A stretch of 64,000 nt of DNA from Ulva prolifera (lineage: Eukaryota; Chlorophyta; Ulvophyceae; Ulvales; Ulvaceae): NCBI GenBank assembly GCA_023078555.1, contig CM041198.1, positions 6,080,924 through 6,144,923 on the forward strand. Direction: 5' to 3'. Below are positions 10,818 through 24,500 of this stretch, one piece after another; position 1 is the first letter of the stretch; every line of letters begins with the position of its first letter. The translations under genes were made by a program, and so were the position numbers. The notes beneath the pieces were generated by a model, which was not told the DNA's origin, ran no database searches, and saw only the letters and a list, made by a program, of their open reading frames with translations.

Positions 10818-13800
10818 TCAGCGGCCTTGCGCCCGCATGTCCTCCAGCAGCTGCACAGCACGCACAGCACGCGGTCAGGAGCAAGCGCTCGCCATAGGCG
10901 CTGTGCATGTGCGAGGGCTCACAGTGCTGACACCGCTGACACGCGCCGAGGCCGTCGGCGGGACGATCGGAACACAGCAAGCTCACGACTGGCACATCCA
11001 GGTGCTGGAACTAAGCATGCGCAGACCCCTCTGACTCCGCCAGGGCGCCCCCCCTGTCCGCGGCTGCAACGATGTGGCGACTCGAAAGGTGCTCAGCACG
11101 CATAGCATGGGCAGCGCGCGGAGAGCGCAGAAACGCACCGAGGTGACGGTGGCGTGCTGCAGATGCGGGAGGGTCCAGCCGCAGCGGGAGCAGTCCGCCC
11201 GTGGCAGGGGCCGCGCGTGCGGGCGGTGGGGAGGGGCGTGCGCGGTCGTGTGCACGCGGAACGCGGCGTGAACTTCCTCCGCGCGCTCGCGCTGGCTCGA
11301 TTTGAGCGCATCCCACATCGGCAGGAACTGCGGCACGCCGGGCGCCGAGCGTCCGGAGGGGCCGGCGTTCGGGTTCCGGATGTCCCCGTTGAGGAGGGAC
11401 ATCCATTGGGAATGCAGAACCTGCGCCGAACAGCCTTTCTTCGCGTGCCCAGGGGGGGGGGGGGGGGGGGGGTCAATGTGAGGCGCGACGCAGATGCCGT
11501 CTAGCGGCCACACGTGCCCTCGTACGGCCACGCGAGATTCACTAGCAGGCCGAAATGCTGTCAAAGTTGTTGACTTGCAGATCGTGAGACTCACGGGCTG
11601 TCGGCCTCCGGGGAGGGGGCCCGCCGAGCGCACCTCATGCATGGTGCAGCGCGATTCTGGTTCGACAGTCAGCATGCGCTGCAGCAGCGCGGACAGGGCC
11701 GCGGAGGCCCCCGCGCGCCTCACGGAGTCCAGCACATGCCGAACGTGCCGCGCGTCCCGCGACCGCTGCATCACGTGCTTGCCGTTGTCGCTGCTGCGGA
11801 GCAGGAAGGGCTGCACGCCGGTCACGAGCACGCACATCATGATCCCGAGCGACCACACGTCGGCCTTCATGCCGCAGTACGCGGCGTTCCTGCACGCATG
11901 GGCACCATGCATATGTGGTGAGGGCTCAGCCGGGTGTGCGCCCACAGCTCGGCACGCAGCTCCGATGTCTCAGAGGTGCCTCGGTACACAAACTCACGAC
12001 ATTGACCTAGGCATGCTCCGGGATTTGATGCTGTCGATATCCGGCACAATGGCGCGCCGAGGACAGGCGGCACTTGGCCACCGCCAAGCGCACATGTACG
12101 ACCTTCGCATCCGGCGCCCATGGTCACGGTGCACATCAACGCGAGCGGCCGCGGCGCTCGCTGAGTGATTTGCTCCATTGCGTCCGAGATTTTTCAAATC
12201 CGGGCGTGTCGCAGTGCTCATGCATGCAGGACCTGCTCGGGCCACAGGCGGAGGAGCAGGCAGGTTTATTAGCTGAAAGAGAATCAGCACCGATTTACCT
12301 CACCTTTCCAACTTGGCGGAATCCAAGTTGGAAATCCGTGGTGGCTGGGTCAAGCACAATTCTAATAAATGCACTTGTGCGTTTTGACTTTTTATTGCGT
12401 GACACCGATTCTCCCCTTTCCCATCAGAGAAAAGCTGAGCACACGCACTGGCTGAGGCCGTAGATCTCCGGGGCCATGTAGCACGCCGTCCCCAGGCGGC
12501 TCCTCACCAGGGCCTCCTCAATCGCGCCGGGCCCGAGATCGGGCGCCTGCCCGTCGCCGTCACGGAGGGCCTTGCTGAAGCCAAAGTCAGCGAGCTTGAC
12601 CTCTGGCCGCAGCTCGCCGTCCGCGTGGGTCGAGAACGCGGTGACGAGGACGTTTGCCGCCTTCACATCGCGGTGGCACACACGCATGGGGTGCTGGTGG
12701 AGAAAGTCCAGCGCCACGGCCACCTGTGGCCACAGCCGCCCGGCGCTGAACAGACACAGGTGATGGGGTGTTGCAGCGGCAAGAGTAAGGAGGGGGAGGG
12801 GGGTCTGCTGGAACCGCGTGCAGCATGCATGGAAAGACCCAGCCCACCTGAGCCACAACCAACAGCCCGCGCGGGACGATCAGCCGCACAGCGACCCCCA
12901 TGCAGACGATGACGCACGCCGCAAGCGCAGATTCCCGCCACTGTCAAGCATTTGTCCCCATGGCGATGTGCGTTCAAGCGCGGTGAATGCATGCGCACAC
13001 GCGCAGGGCACGATGCATGCACGAGGCCCTGCGCCAGTGCCATTGGGGTGGGGATGCATGGTGTGGCCATGCATGCGGGCGGACCTGGGCGATGATCCAG
13101 CGGAGGTCGGGCTCGGCCTCCGCAGCTGTGGCTGGGGTGGCGCCGCCGAGCTGCGGGAACAGCGAGGGAGGCCGCGTGACGGCCCACAGCGGGATGATGG
13201 GCACGGCCCCCGGCCGACCGGCAAATACGCAGCCGCACATGTTTGCATTGACGATGCTGTCGATGCAGGAGCCAAGTGACGCGCCCGGCGGGAGCACCGG
13301 CATCGGGTTGGCCAGCTCGAAGATTGTCAGCAGGCAGGCGCCCATGGCCCGGTCGCTGTACCTGTGGGCAAGGCATGACGCGTCACCGCACAGCGAGGGG
13401 CACATGCATGGCCGCGCGTGAATGTGCTCTCTGCGCCATCATGCGTGCGTCGCTCGTAGAGGCTGCTGTGCTAGTTCATGACCAACTGTGGATAAACGCT
13501 AAAGCTACGTACGCATTGCCGACGTGTTCATGAGAACTCGCTGCTGCAGCAGCGAGCATATATGTGGAGGTACAGATGATTGCGGTGTTGCTGGACGTCC
13601 GGCACGCCGTCAGCGTCGCTACGCACACGTTCGGGAATGCAACTGCAATGCACAACGTGATAATAAATTGCAGATTTCACATTTAGGGAGTCGTCCAGTT
13701 GTGGCGGTCCACGAGTTCTGGTGCCAGACTCGCCACACCTGTGTGCATAACTTCACTGCACGCGATGGCTCAAGTGCTTTGCGAACAGGCATACAGTGTT

Positions 13801-14240
13801 GAGATTCGAGCACATATATTCCATGCGTCGACCTGGTCGCGGCACATCGGCTTGTGTCTCATGAGCTGTCGTGCACAGCTGTGGCACTTGTCTCGAGTGC
13901 TTGACCGCTAGCGCTGAGTACTTGCATACCTGGAGACGTCCAACACCTTGACAATGCCCGAATGATCGATCCGAGCTTGAACAAGGATCTCATTAGGCCT
14001 GATTTTGACAGCGGGAGTGAACTTTATTGCGACTGGCTGACCCGGCGTGACGCATCCTCGTTGCTGACTGCCGCGGTACGTGTAGCGGAAGACAGCGCCC
14101 TCGCCACCTCGTCCTAGGTACTGGCCTTGTTCATAACCTATACCACGCAAGTCGGGAGCTGGGACTGCCATGGCAAGGTGGGCCGACCGCGTGTGGCAAT
14201 GCAGCTCTGGCTGTGTCAGCACGTCGTTGAAGACAGTCAC
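10818..14240 (-). CDS. Serine/threonine protein kinase, catalytic domain complete
   Basis: The coding exons on the - strand are 14171 (or 14240) to 13930, 13361-13085, 12723-12449, 11889-11634 and one starting at 11421. All are GT-AG with matching phases. The kinase core is complete: glycine loop GRGGEGAV, VAIK lysine, a helix-C Glu (PNEILVQARIDH), hinge region LLTIFELANPM, catalytic loop HRDVKAANVL, DFGFS, MAPEI and DVWSLG, then LLQRMLTVEPESRCT near the end of the C-lobe. All catalytic residues are present, so it should be active. A Pro/Ala-rich insert of about 60 residues lies between hinge and helix E. The C-terminus is uncertain: the frame from 11421 stays open to 10983, but a good terminal exon, LLEDMRAQGR-stop (10850-10818), follows a TGCAG acceptor and probably ends the protein. 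Two ATGs are possible; MAVPAPDLRG at 14171 is closest to the domain. I cannot assign a kinase subfamily or substrate. It shares strand with the dynein upstream. Confidence 0.75.
11452..11472 (+). repeat. G21 homopolymer acting as a C-rich tract before a kinase splice acceptor
   Basis: On the kinase sense strand this reads as C21, 30 bases upstream of the acceptor GGCGCAG that opens the exon at 11421. It occupies the position of the polypyrimidine tract. Length slippage here could affect splicing. Confidence 0.75.
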
Positions 14241-14779
14241 GGCTGCGCATGCAGACTAGCACCACAAACACTTCTGCTGATTTGAAGATGCTTCCAGCAA
14301 CCTTTGTGCAAAATGCGTGACCAGAGGCATCCTGCAATGCGATATCGCGCCGATGCGTTTACGTGTACCCGGCAACACGCATGCAAAATCCCAAGAATTC
14401 GACCTCACACCGCCTCACACCGGCCTGAGAACCAGGCATGTGTCCGCCACAACCTCGATTTTTCCATACGCAGTATTCGGTATCTGCTTGTTTAGAGATA
14501 CTACGTTTTCGTACCTGCGTGATCTGCCTGCCTCGGTGCACGGTTGCGGTGTAAAGACGGTACATTTTCATGCTAATGCCAGGACGGCATGCACATGGCT
14601 CTGAGGCATACAAGTACAATCTATGCACAATAGGTGTCGCAATGTGCTGGTGCAGGCTGCTTGGGTGCATCTGATGCGCTTCAGCGCAGTGTGTCGTATG
14701 CAGAAGCAAGTGAAATACCACGGGAGCCGACTTTTAATCAGTCAGTTTACAATCAGAACACTGGGATAATTCAGTTCTT
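14241..14779. other. intergenic region between dynein 3' end and kinase 5' end
   Basis: Both neighbours are on the - strand, so this stretch should carry the dynein 3' UTR and the kinase promoter. No further exon, RNA gene or clear TATA box is visible. Confidence 0.5.
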
Positions 14780-17700
14780 CTACTTGTCAGGGCTAAGGCT
14801 GTTCTCTGCGCTGTCGACGCACAGTAGTGCCGCGCTCTGCAGCACCCATGAACACCTTTCGTGGTCACTTGCAAGCCAGTCTGACTTATCTATCGGATCG
14901 TTCCACGCCGGGAGCTTCAGCGTCAGCAGCGATGGGGCACTGCGTCCTCTGGACTCGGTCTCGAAAACATCTACACGCACTTCTAGCAGCAGAGTTTCGG
15001 TTAGTTCGCGGTCTGAACGTCCACCTCGCAGATTGTTAGCCTTTGCAGCTTCCTGAATTCTCTCTGCCGCAAGGTCAATGTTCTCCCGTGGATCTGCTCC
15101 GTGGGCCGTGCCCGACTCGCGCTCGTGCTCGCGGAGCACCGGCTTCAGGAAAACCACAGGCATGGCTGCCAGCCCGTGCTCTGCGGCTGGCTTCACCATG
15201 CATCTTCTCTCACCGTCCCATCGGGCGCCTTGAAGGCTGAGCCCATGGACAGTGCATCCCTCCAAACGTCCCTGCGTCCACCCGCGTTGTCAGAACTGCA
15301 CTGTGCCGCTTGCATCCACTGACGTTGTGAGGCAAGCATACCGACGATGGCACAGCACAGCATCAGTGGCACAACATAGCACCACCTCCACCATGGGACA
15401 AGGCTCGTAACAGGCACAGCTTCCTGCATCCAAGCTATGTCGACTTGTTACCGATCCAATTCCTGAAACAAGCAAAGGCACTTGACAGCTATCGCGCTGG
15501 TTGCCGACTCAAGTGCGCATGCAGTGTGCGACTCCAGCAGTGCCTGGCACGCACTGTGTGCCATTCCACTACTGTATATGCACGCTGGCTTTGCGAGACC
15601 TGCTGACCCGTGGTGATCTCTGCTGGATGCACGTCCACCGAATGCGCCCAAGCCACAAGACCTGGATTTAGATCAGCCCAGCACCATGCATGCCAACCAC
15701 TGCCACATAACACCAACCAGTGAACTTTCTACCTCGGATGGTACACAGAACCTCAGTGGTGGCAGTTGTGATCTTGTACATTAATACTTTCCCGGCGGTG
15801 CTACCTAGAGGCAGCTGCCTCTTCGGTTTTGCTCCTCGATTGTACGTTACATGTTGTGAAACAGGCCGGCAGCGCACCTGAGCAAAGGCCGCAGCAGCTG
15901 GTGCATTCGACGCAGTGCAGCTCCGCCCGCGGCCGTGGTCCCCACCCTCGCCAGCACCAGCCGGCAGCACCTCGGCGGCGAGCTCGAGGCGCTCCAGCGG
16001 CAGCCCGGCGGTGCGGGCGTGCCGCTGCAGCAGCGCCGTGAGGAAGGCCGCCGGGGAGGACAGCCCCGGTAGCCACACCGGCCGCGGCATCCCGCGGGTG
16101 AGCCAGCGCGCCAGGAAGCGCACACGGCCGCGCAGATGCGCCAGCCATGCCGACAGGCAGGCTGTGCTGTGCATGGCGGCCGGCTCCGCCCACGACTCCG
16201 GCACCTGTATGAGCGCATACACGTGTGCACACCACTCATGTGCCTTGCGGGATGTGTCTTGCGGGATTCTCAGAGCCTCGTCATCGCGGCCTAGGACAGT
16301 GACTTCCATGCAGGGCTGGAGGCGGTCCGGCCGATTGGCAAAAACCCTCATCATATGCTGAACAGCGGGCGGCTTCAGCTATATGACATCACGCTAGAGT
16401 AAGCTGTTCTATTTGCAAGACAGCGGCGGCAACAAGCACTTTTCTTGTCATAGCCGTGCCATTGCTGTGCCGGGGCTGAGGTGAGAGCCATCAACACACG
16501 AAGCAGCAACGGTGTCAGCAAGGTTACCTCAACCCAGCACCGCAGGTTAGAAGTAGCGGCGTCGCCGGAGCTGCCATAAACTGCAGCTTGCGCGACATGC
16601 GACTCGAGGATGCAGCCGGCAATCCAGTCCATTCCACCCAGCTATGAGCCAAAGCACCCAACTACCAACTTGATCAAGGTACCATGTGTCCCGGAGTAGC
16701 ACCTCGTCGGCCGAGAGGGAGCGCAGCAGGGGCACGAGGTCGGGGGTGCCCTCGGCACGGCCGTGCAGCGCCGCGAGGGCCTGCAGCAGCGACGCGCGGG
16801 CGGTGGCCTGGAGGGCGGCGGCGTGTGCCACCTCGGCGCGGAGGCAGTCGGCCACGGGGTCCGGCGCGCCCGACGGCAGCGGCGCCAGCGGCTTGTGGAC
16901 CTGCAGTGTGCGCTCTGGCGCTCAGCCAGGGGGGCGCATGCTCTGGTGTATGGTTTTGCTTTGTGCAATATTGGCATGCAGCGCTGCAAAGGTTGGACCG
17001 CAGCAGGGCCCAGGAAGCAGACACAAAGATTATTGAAGACCATGCTGCTGTGCCACAGGTAAGAGATCAGCGCAGCAACCATGGCGTGCTCGCCAACTGC
17101 AACAAGCGGTCGATGTGCGCGGCAGCCCTGGTTGGTGTAGCGCTGCATAGGCGCGGCACAGTGCCACCCCTACATCCACACGCGTACGGTCGCTGCATGG
17201 CCAAAGATTGTGGTGCTGCAGGGCTGTGTTCACCTCTGAGGCTTGCCGCAAGTCCAGCGTCTGAGGCAGGGCGGCGAGCACGCGCTCGCAGAGGGCCACC
17301 GCGGCAGCTCCGCCCGCAGCCTCGCCTGCAGTGCCAGGGCGTCCACAGCTGCCGCCTGCCAGAGCAGCACGTTTTGCTGGCTGTGTCACTGCACCGTCCA
17401 AACCAGAGGGGTTGTCACAGCCATCAGTGCCCAGGGGCGATGCCTGTACGCCACCGAGGAGCGGGCCGTAGGTTCTCTCCAACGCTGCAAAGGCAGCTGC
17501 CGCGGCGTCCAGGCACGCTGTGTTCTCCTGCACATGCATGGCCCCCTCGCACCCCTCGTGTCCTCGTGTGTAGCCACATGGCTGGGTATGCAGTGCAAGT
17601 CTAGATGATCGTAGAACCAAAGGCGCCACCAGGATACCAGAGACCTGCCGCAGCAACAAACGCCGACAGAAGCAGGAGGCTTGCATTCCAAGTTGTGTTG

Positions 17701-18540
17701 AGAGGGGCAAAAGTGGTCCGTGCCTGTTGGTTGAGCTCTGCTGCTGCGTGCTCGTCCAGGCCCAGGCACTCCACATCCTCCAAGCCCGGCACCGAGGCTG
17801 CCCAGTCCACCAGGTCCTGGAAAGTCTCAGCGCCAGCCCCAGGGAGGAGCCGGAAGCCACCTTCCGCAAACTGCACAGCCCCATTCTCGCTGGCCCCAAG
17901 GTCCCATGTGCAGCCCAGCGCCGCACCAAAGACATACTTCTGCAGCATGCATGCGAGCAATGCATGGTCGCCCTCCACGGTCAACCTGCCACCGTAGTGC
18001 ACGCCACCCACAAGAGACGTGATCGCGTCTGTCATCGACCTCATCGCTGCCGAATGCTCAATATCCGGTCCACTTTCCGTCGCACATCTGTCGTGTCCAA
18101 GCTGGCTGTACGCCTCTACCAGGTGCCGGAGCGAGGATACGGTCGCGGCGAGGTCGCCCGGTGTGAAGTCACACTGTGAACCCCACGCGCGTGGGCCGAA
18201 GCGGCGCCGTTCACTGACCGCAGCATGGAACAGCGCGACGGAAAACACGACACGTGCCCACGCGTGCGGCTTGACGGCGGCTGGTGGGGCCATCACGTCG
18301 GCGGAGGCGGCGGTCAGCACATGCATGAGGCGTGCGCGGAGGCCCTGCGGCGGCTCGAGGACGAGAGTGGGGCCGGCTGAGAGGATGGAGGGGGGGATGG
18401 CTGGGCAGGGCGCAAGCGTGAGCCAGAGGCGGAAGTCGGGGTGGAGCGCTGGGCGGTGGGGGAGGTCCGTGATGATCGTGGCCAGGGCGGCGAGCGAGCT
18501 TGCGGCGAGGTGGCAGTTCTGAAGGCACACCTGCATGCAT
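14780..18540 (-). other. dynein heavy chain: end of AAA6 and C-terminal domain
   Basis: Exon 18.54-17.6 kb carries [60 protein letters not shown] and a [14 protein letters not shown] block. Later exons keep [40 protein letters not shown] with [11 protein letters not shown], and [13 protein letters not shown] with [13 protein letters not shown] in the last exon (15271-14780). The final ~100 residues do not show the usual Thr/Ser-Gly-His-Ser-Thr-Asn motif of axonemal chains and are Ser/Ala-rich instead. Confidence 0.82.
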
Positions 18541-21500
18541 GCAACGCTTTTTGTGGGCGATCAGAGCCATGTTAGGGTGCATGTGGCCCCAGTCTAGCTA
18601 GCTTGATAAACAAGTCTGTGGGCACAGGATTCGAAATATCAGGCGCGGTGTTCGGCTGGGAGAAAAATCAGAGCGCGGCGGGCAGGCACTGCCCGACGCA
18701 ATGGTGCCATGCTTTGATGTGGCTACATGAACGCGGGAACTTGGGTGCGGGACATCCGCATGTGAAAATGGTACCACCCGGTCGCTTGTCATCGTCAGCG
18801 CGGCAAGCACGCATGCATGCACGCAAGCGTAGCCGCACCCAGTGGCCCTTCTCTGCACCCTCATTGATCGCCGCTTCGGCTGTGGCCGACTGGCCTCTGC
18901 CCAGGCTGATCAATGTGACTTTCACGCTGCGGGAGTGCCTCTGGCGGCCGCCGCTGCCCTCGGCCCCTGACGCTGCCGCGTTCGGGCCATGCGCCTTTGC
19001 GAGCTGCAGGATGTCTGCAGCAGGGTCCGTGCCGGGGGAGATGAGGAGGACGATAGGTGCCCCAGGGGAGGAGTCTGGCAGAACAGCCGCAACGGATGTG
19101 TCGGCGGGTGCGGCCATGTTGGCCGTCGCCACCCCAGCCACAAACGTCTGCATCGTGAAGCGCATTTAAACGCACGATCCCACCGCAGCCACGTGGCACA
19201 ATCACGTTGGTCCCAACGCGCACATACATGCATGGGTGTGTGAGGCAGGCCTCTGTCCTTTGTAAACGCATGCATGGGTGAGTGAGGCGATCTGGCACGG
19301 CATGCACTCAGCGGAGGAGGCCAGCACTGGCAGTGCTCAGTCAGAACACAGCATTGAAGAGGCGGTGAACTGGCGCTCGGCCGAGCCAGCGGCGGCAGCG
19401 CCAGCACACAGCACATTGAAAGATGGCACAACCACATCAGGCGGGGGCGGCACACCCGCAGGAGCGGCCGGACGTCATCACCTTGCCAGCATGCCGCCAG
19501 CGCCAGCCGGTCCAACGGCCCGAGGCAAACAGCACCACTGCAGGCGTCTGTAGCCCCCCCTAGTATCCCTGGAGGCTCAGCCGCCCAGTCTCCTGCCGCC
19601 GCCGCATCTGCATACTGCCGCCATGCATGCAAGTTGCTTTGCACGGACTGTAAGACCCCCTTGAACACGGGCACGGCGCGCGCGAGCCTCTGCAGGTGCG
19701 GCCACGCATGCTGCAGAGGCTCCTCGGCACAGGTATCCGGCAGTGCAGTGTCGCAGTCGCCGTGTGGCCGACCAGCGGCGCAGTCCTTCCGGTCTGCTGC
19801 ATGTTCAGTTGCAGAACTTGTGAAATTGATGCGCAGGAGGTGCGCCAGGGAGGCGGGGTGGCTTGGGTGGGCTACGTCATCGGCGGCGCCAGCGCCGGCA
19901 GCGATCAGGGTGGCAAAGGGCAATCGGTGGGGGTCAAAGAGACCCCGTGCAACGGAGCGATGGACAAGGGCGGTCAGAGTCTCCACAATATTCTGCACCC
20001 GATCCTGCATGCAGAAGCTCGAGTGCACTCTGCATGCCAAGCGCAGCGCAGTAGACGGCCATTGAACTAAAGCTGCGATGTAGCTTGATGGCAATGTCTC
20101 GGGCCGCGCCGTGCATTGTCACCTGATGCCAGAACCCCTGATAGGTTGCCGAAGCTCACCATCTCAGAGGCATACAAAGAGTGAAACGTGGTACGCAGCA
20201 GAGTGCGGCCTGGGTGTGTTGAGCAGGTTCTGGTGCCGGAGTCACGAACATCCTCGTCGACACGATGCCTGCGCTTGGCCCCTGATCTGCTTTACGTCCT
20301 CCAACCAAACAGATGATGAATGCTGCACGAGGGTAAATAGCAGCCGCCCGCACCTCGACCTCGTCCGCCGCCTCCGCGGCGGCGAGGCTGCGCATGTAGA
20401 GCCCCATGAAGTACTGCAGAGAGTGCCGGTACGCCGCGTCGACAGCCGCCATCGCCTGCATCGCGAAGAAGAGCAGCACACCGCGGTGCGGCGCCGCGGC
20501 GTACGCGGCGCGCGCGGCGCGCACGTCCGCCGCGGTGGCGTGAGCGGCGGCCAGGCGCTGCTTCACGGCCTCTGCCGCCGCCTTCGACGTCTCGAGGGTG
20601 GCTATGAGGGCTTCATCATCCAGGATGTTGCCAGATGAGCTCTGCACATGAAGCCACGCTCAGAGGCCTGCTGCATGCCTGCCGCGAGTTTGCTGTGCAG
20701 GGACGACAAAACCCTTGCTGACAGAGAGCAGCCGACGCGAGCCTCCCTGAGACCAAACAGCTAGATCCTCCCAGATAGTGACAGCCATTTTGATGATTGG
20801 CCGACATCCCAACACAGGGACATGTGCTTCAATGCAGGTTCGCATACGGCGATCTGGAAGCTGCATGCATGTATGTGCTTCCAACAGCAAGGTCCAGACC
20901 AACAGCCACGTGCGGCCGCAGCGTTCGTCAACAACAAACTGCATATGCATGCACAAGCGTGTGCACCATGGATAGGCACCCTGGGCCTCGTGCACAACTT
21001 CATGGCAGTTGGGCGGCGGCAGCGGCGCACCTGCAGCAGGTGGAGCGTCTGCTCCTCATGCTCGTGCAGTGCCTTCATGTCCCTCGCAGTGTTCTGTTCG
21101 AGCGCCTCCCGCTGCGCCTCGAGGCTCGGCCGCTCGTGCCGCACGACCGCCGCAAGCAGCTGCTCCTCCAGCGCCCCCCTGGACACTCCAAACTCCACTA
21201 CCGCCACCAGCATGGCCGTCGCCGGAGTGATCTCCTCTGCGGCGCGGTCAGTCGCAAGGTACAGGGAGAACCCTGCCGCAACACGCACGTCGCTGCCTCC
21301 GATGCGGACGGTCACCGGCGCATCCGCGGTGTGTTGTCTTCGGCCCGCGAGGGAAACTGCTGAGTCAGCGAGGGCGCAGAGGGGGGCGAGGGCGGGGTCG
21401 AGGCCGGGGGCGACATCGGTGACGAGGCACGGCATGCCCATGCGTGCGCAGTGTGCGACAGTGCGAACAGCGGAGGGCTGGCTGACAGAGACGACGCGGA

Positions 21501-24500
21501 GGCCGCGGGCGGCCTCCTTGTGGCGCAGCCACGCCTCGGCCTGGCGCTGCGGGTCGATGAAGAGGGGAACGCGGCCGCAGTGCATCGCGATGATTGCGCT
21601 GTCCGACGACTGCTCGTCAGACGGCAGGCCCTGCATGGACGCCCTGCCTCTTGGACTTGCCATGTGTTCAACCGATATGCGCAATCACTATCTACAAAAA
21701 AAAATGTTACGATAAACCAGAACGCGCTGACACACAAGGACATTACCAGCTCGTTGGGCGTCATGTTGCTTCTCGATGAGATGCGATCAAGCATTGAGAG
21801 TCACGACATCTCATGTAGCAAAGAGTGCCAAGAAGCATCAGGTAGAGACAAGAGCACATGCAGCATAAAAATGAGCAACGCAAGTGAATGAACGATCTGG
21901 CATAGAACCACACCTGCAGGTACCACGTGCGCTGCTCCGTGTTGCACCCAAGCGATGCCTGCATGCTCCACTCCTCCGGCACCTCCAGCCCAGCCTCCCG
22001 TATCCCCTCCCGCCAGCGTCGCAGCAGCGCCGCGCGCTCCGGCGCCCGCCGAGGCCCAAGGAACGTCAGCGCCGCAGCGTCCAACAGCGCAGCCGCGGGG
22101 ACGGCGGCGAGCGCGGCCTCCTGCGAAGCGGCAGCAGCCGTCCACCGGTGTGCCTCGTCTGAGAGGGAGGCGGTGAGCGTTGCGGCGGAGCGCAGGCGGC
22201 GCGCAGAGGTGTCCAGGCCCTTCTGCAGGGCATCCACTCTGCCCTGGATCTCTGCCAGGTTCTCGGCGGCTGCCTCCGCTTCGTCTTGGAGCGTCTGCAC
22301 AGGGCGGGCTGTCACGGCAAACACTTCTGTCTGCATCCGACATGTGCAAGTCTGGACATCGTCGCACCACACATTGCATACGTGCCTTAATACAAACAAA
22401 TGCAATGTACCTGTAGGAACCTATGTATATATTTCAGCGTCTTCATCATGTGCTAGACTTCTTTCGTCTCAGCATCTAGAACGCAACGGGGGAGAATCTA
22501 GCAGCAGCCTGCAGAGGGACGAGGTGGTCTCTGGGCGGACCTGCAGCTCTCGGCGCTTGGCCCGCAGCTGCGCCTCCGCAGCATCGAGGCTCTCCTGGGC
22601 ATCGCTGAGCTGCGCCCGCAGCGGCGCCGCGGCGTCAGCGACGCGGGTGTACGTGGCCATTGAGTGCACCCACATGCACAGGCTCATGGCGGCCTTGCTC
22701 TGCCTGCCGACGGCCTCCGGCGTGAAGGCCGCGTCCCCGCAGATGCGCTCCAGGGGCGTGAGCATGGCCGCCGTGATGGTGTCGCGGTCATAGTCCACGA
22801 GCCGCTTCAGGAAGTTTGCATCGGACAGCGCCTGCAGGCAGAGCGGAGCGTCATGTGGAGTTTGTTGTGCAGCAGGTTGTATGCAAATCCAGGAGGGTTT
22901 GGGTAGAGGTGTCTTGGGCAGCGGCCGAGCATGCGCAGATGTGGCAGCAGCGATCCAATTCGACTCGATCCTGTGCTGGCAGATGGGCAGGGTCGGGGTA
23001 GTATGAATGACGGACTGGCCTGCGTCATCAAACAACCATGCATCTGGAAGGCCACACGAGGCACACCCGCTTGCTTGATGCCCAGTCTGGCTCCTCACGA
23101 AGCAGAATGCACACAGCCTCCATTGTCAGCTGCACCAGTGCCGGGGGCTTGGAGAACGTCTTGATCTCCACGATGTCGTTGCGGTTCAAAGCACCGAGCG
23201 CCACCTCCGCGGCCTCGAGCGCCGGCAGGACGCTCGCCAGCGCCGCCTGCGCCTCATCGCGCAGCGCCGCCGTCGCCGCGGCGCCCGCCGCGACCTGCGC
23301 CTCCTCCGCGGCCACCGCCGCGCACGCGGCGTCGGCCGCTGCCGTGTCACGCATGCTACGCTCACGCAGCACAGCCGCCTCTACACGCTGCGCGGCGAGC
23401 TCCGGCTCCAGCCGCTGCACCTCCGCACGCATGTCCGCGACAGCCGCCTCTGCCGCGCGCAGCGCGGTGACGCCGCCGCGGCTGCGCCGCAGCGCGCCGC
23501 GCAGCTGCGCGCTGTGCTCCGCCGCCCGCATGCGCAGCGCGCGCAGCAGGCGAAGGTGCAGCGCTGGCGGCGAGCCCACGGCATCTGCTGCCGTAGCGTA
23601 CACAGCCATCGCAGCACGCGCCGCCGCGGCCCTGTCCCCGACCTCTTCGGCGTCTGCCAGAACCTTTTCTGCAACCGCGAGCAGCGCTTCGTCCGGCCAC
23701 AGGACATGCATGTCCACCATGCATCTGTCCACGACTGCCGGGTACTCCCGTACAGCCTGCAGGAAGGCTGCACTCCCGCCTGAAGCGACAATGCCGACAT
23801 GCATGTTGTCAAACGCCCTCTCCAGGAACAGGTTGTACGCATCTTCTGGCGTCCCCGACAACCCCTTCTCTTCACAGGACCGAACAAGGGCTGGCATGAG
23901 CTGCTCCCACTGTTCTGTAGGGAACGGGTTCGGCAGGTTGAGATCGCCATGTAGCACGGCCAAAGTGCTCTTCATGCATGCGGGACTCACGAGGTGCTCC
24001 TCCGTCAGCACCACGCACACTTCCTCGCCACGGCACCCGGTGGCCACCAGGCAGTCCCGGAACGAGTCCTCAAAAGCCGCAGTGTTGGCCCGGCCATGCA
24101 CGGGAGCCTCCGGCGGAGGCAGCTGCAAGATTCTAAGGCCTGCTGCTGACGCGGCAACACGTAGGGTGGTCCCGCGGCCGACGCCGGGAGGGCCAAGCAG
24201 AAGCACGTGGCTTCGAGGGCCCCGCAGCGCTGCTGCGGCTCGCGCCGTGCTACGGACTGCGGTCGGGAAGCATACGAAACCTGGGCATGTGCTCTGGGCT
24301 GCGGCGATGATGCAGCGCTCCAGCTTGCTGCTGTCTGCAAACCAAAGCAGTGGTGCGACACCGTTGCACAATCCGCCGGGCGTTTAGATCTACCACTTGC
24401 AGCCTAGCTGCTGTGGACTTATCGTTCCAATGCATCGAGGCTGTTGAGTACCCTGTGGAGGTGAGGTACAGGATCATGCTTGGATGAGAAGTTGGGATCA

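Noticed and set aside
24166..24194. Broken AAA4 Walker A (Arg for Lys) as a disabling mutation of the dynein
   Set aside because: GxxGxGR-type sites are normal at AAA4 in many axonemal dyneins, so it is not evidence of a pseudogene.
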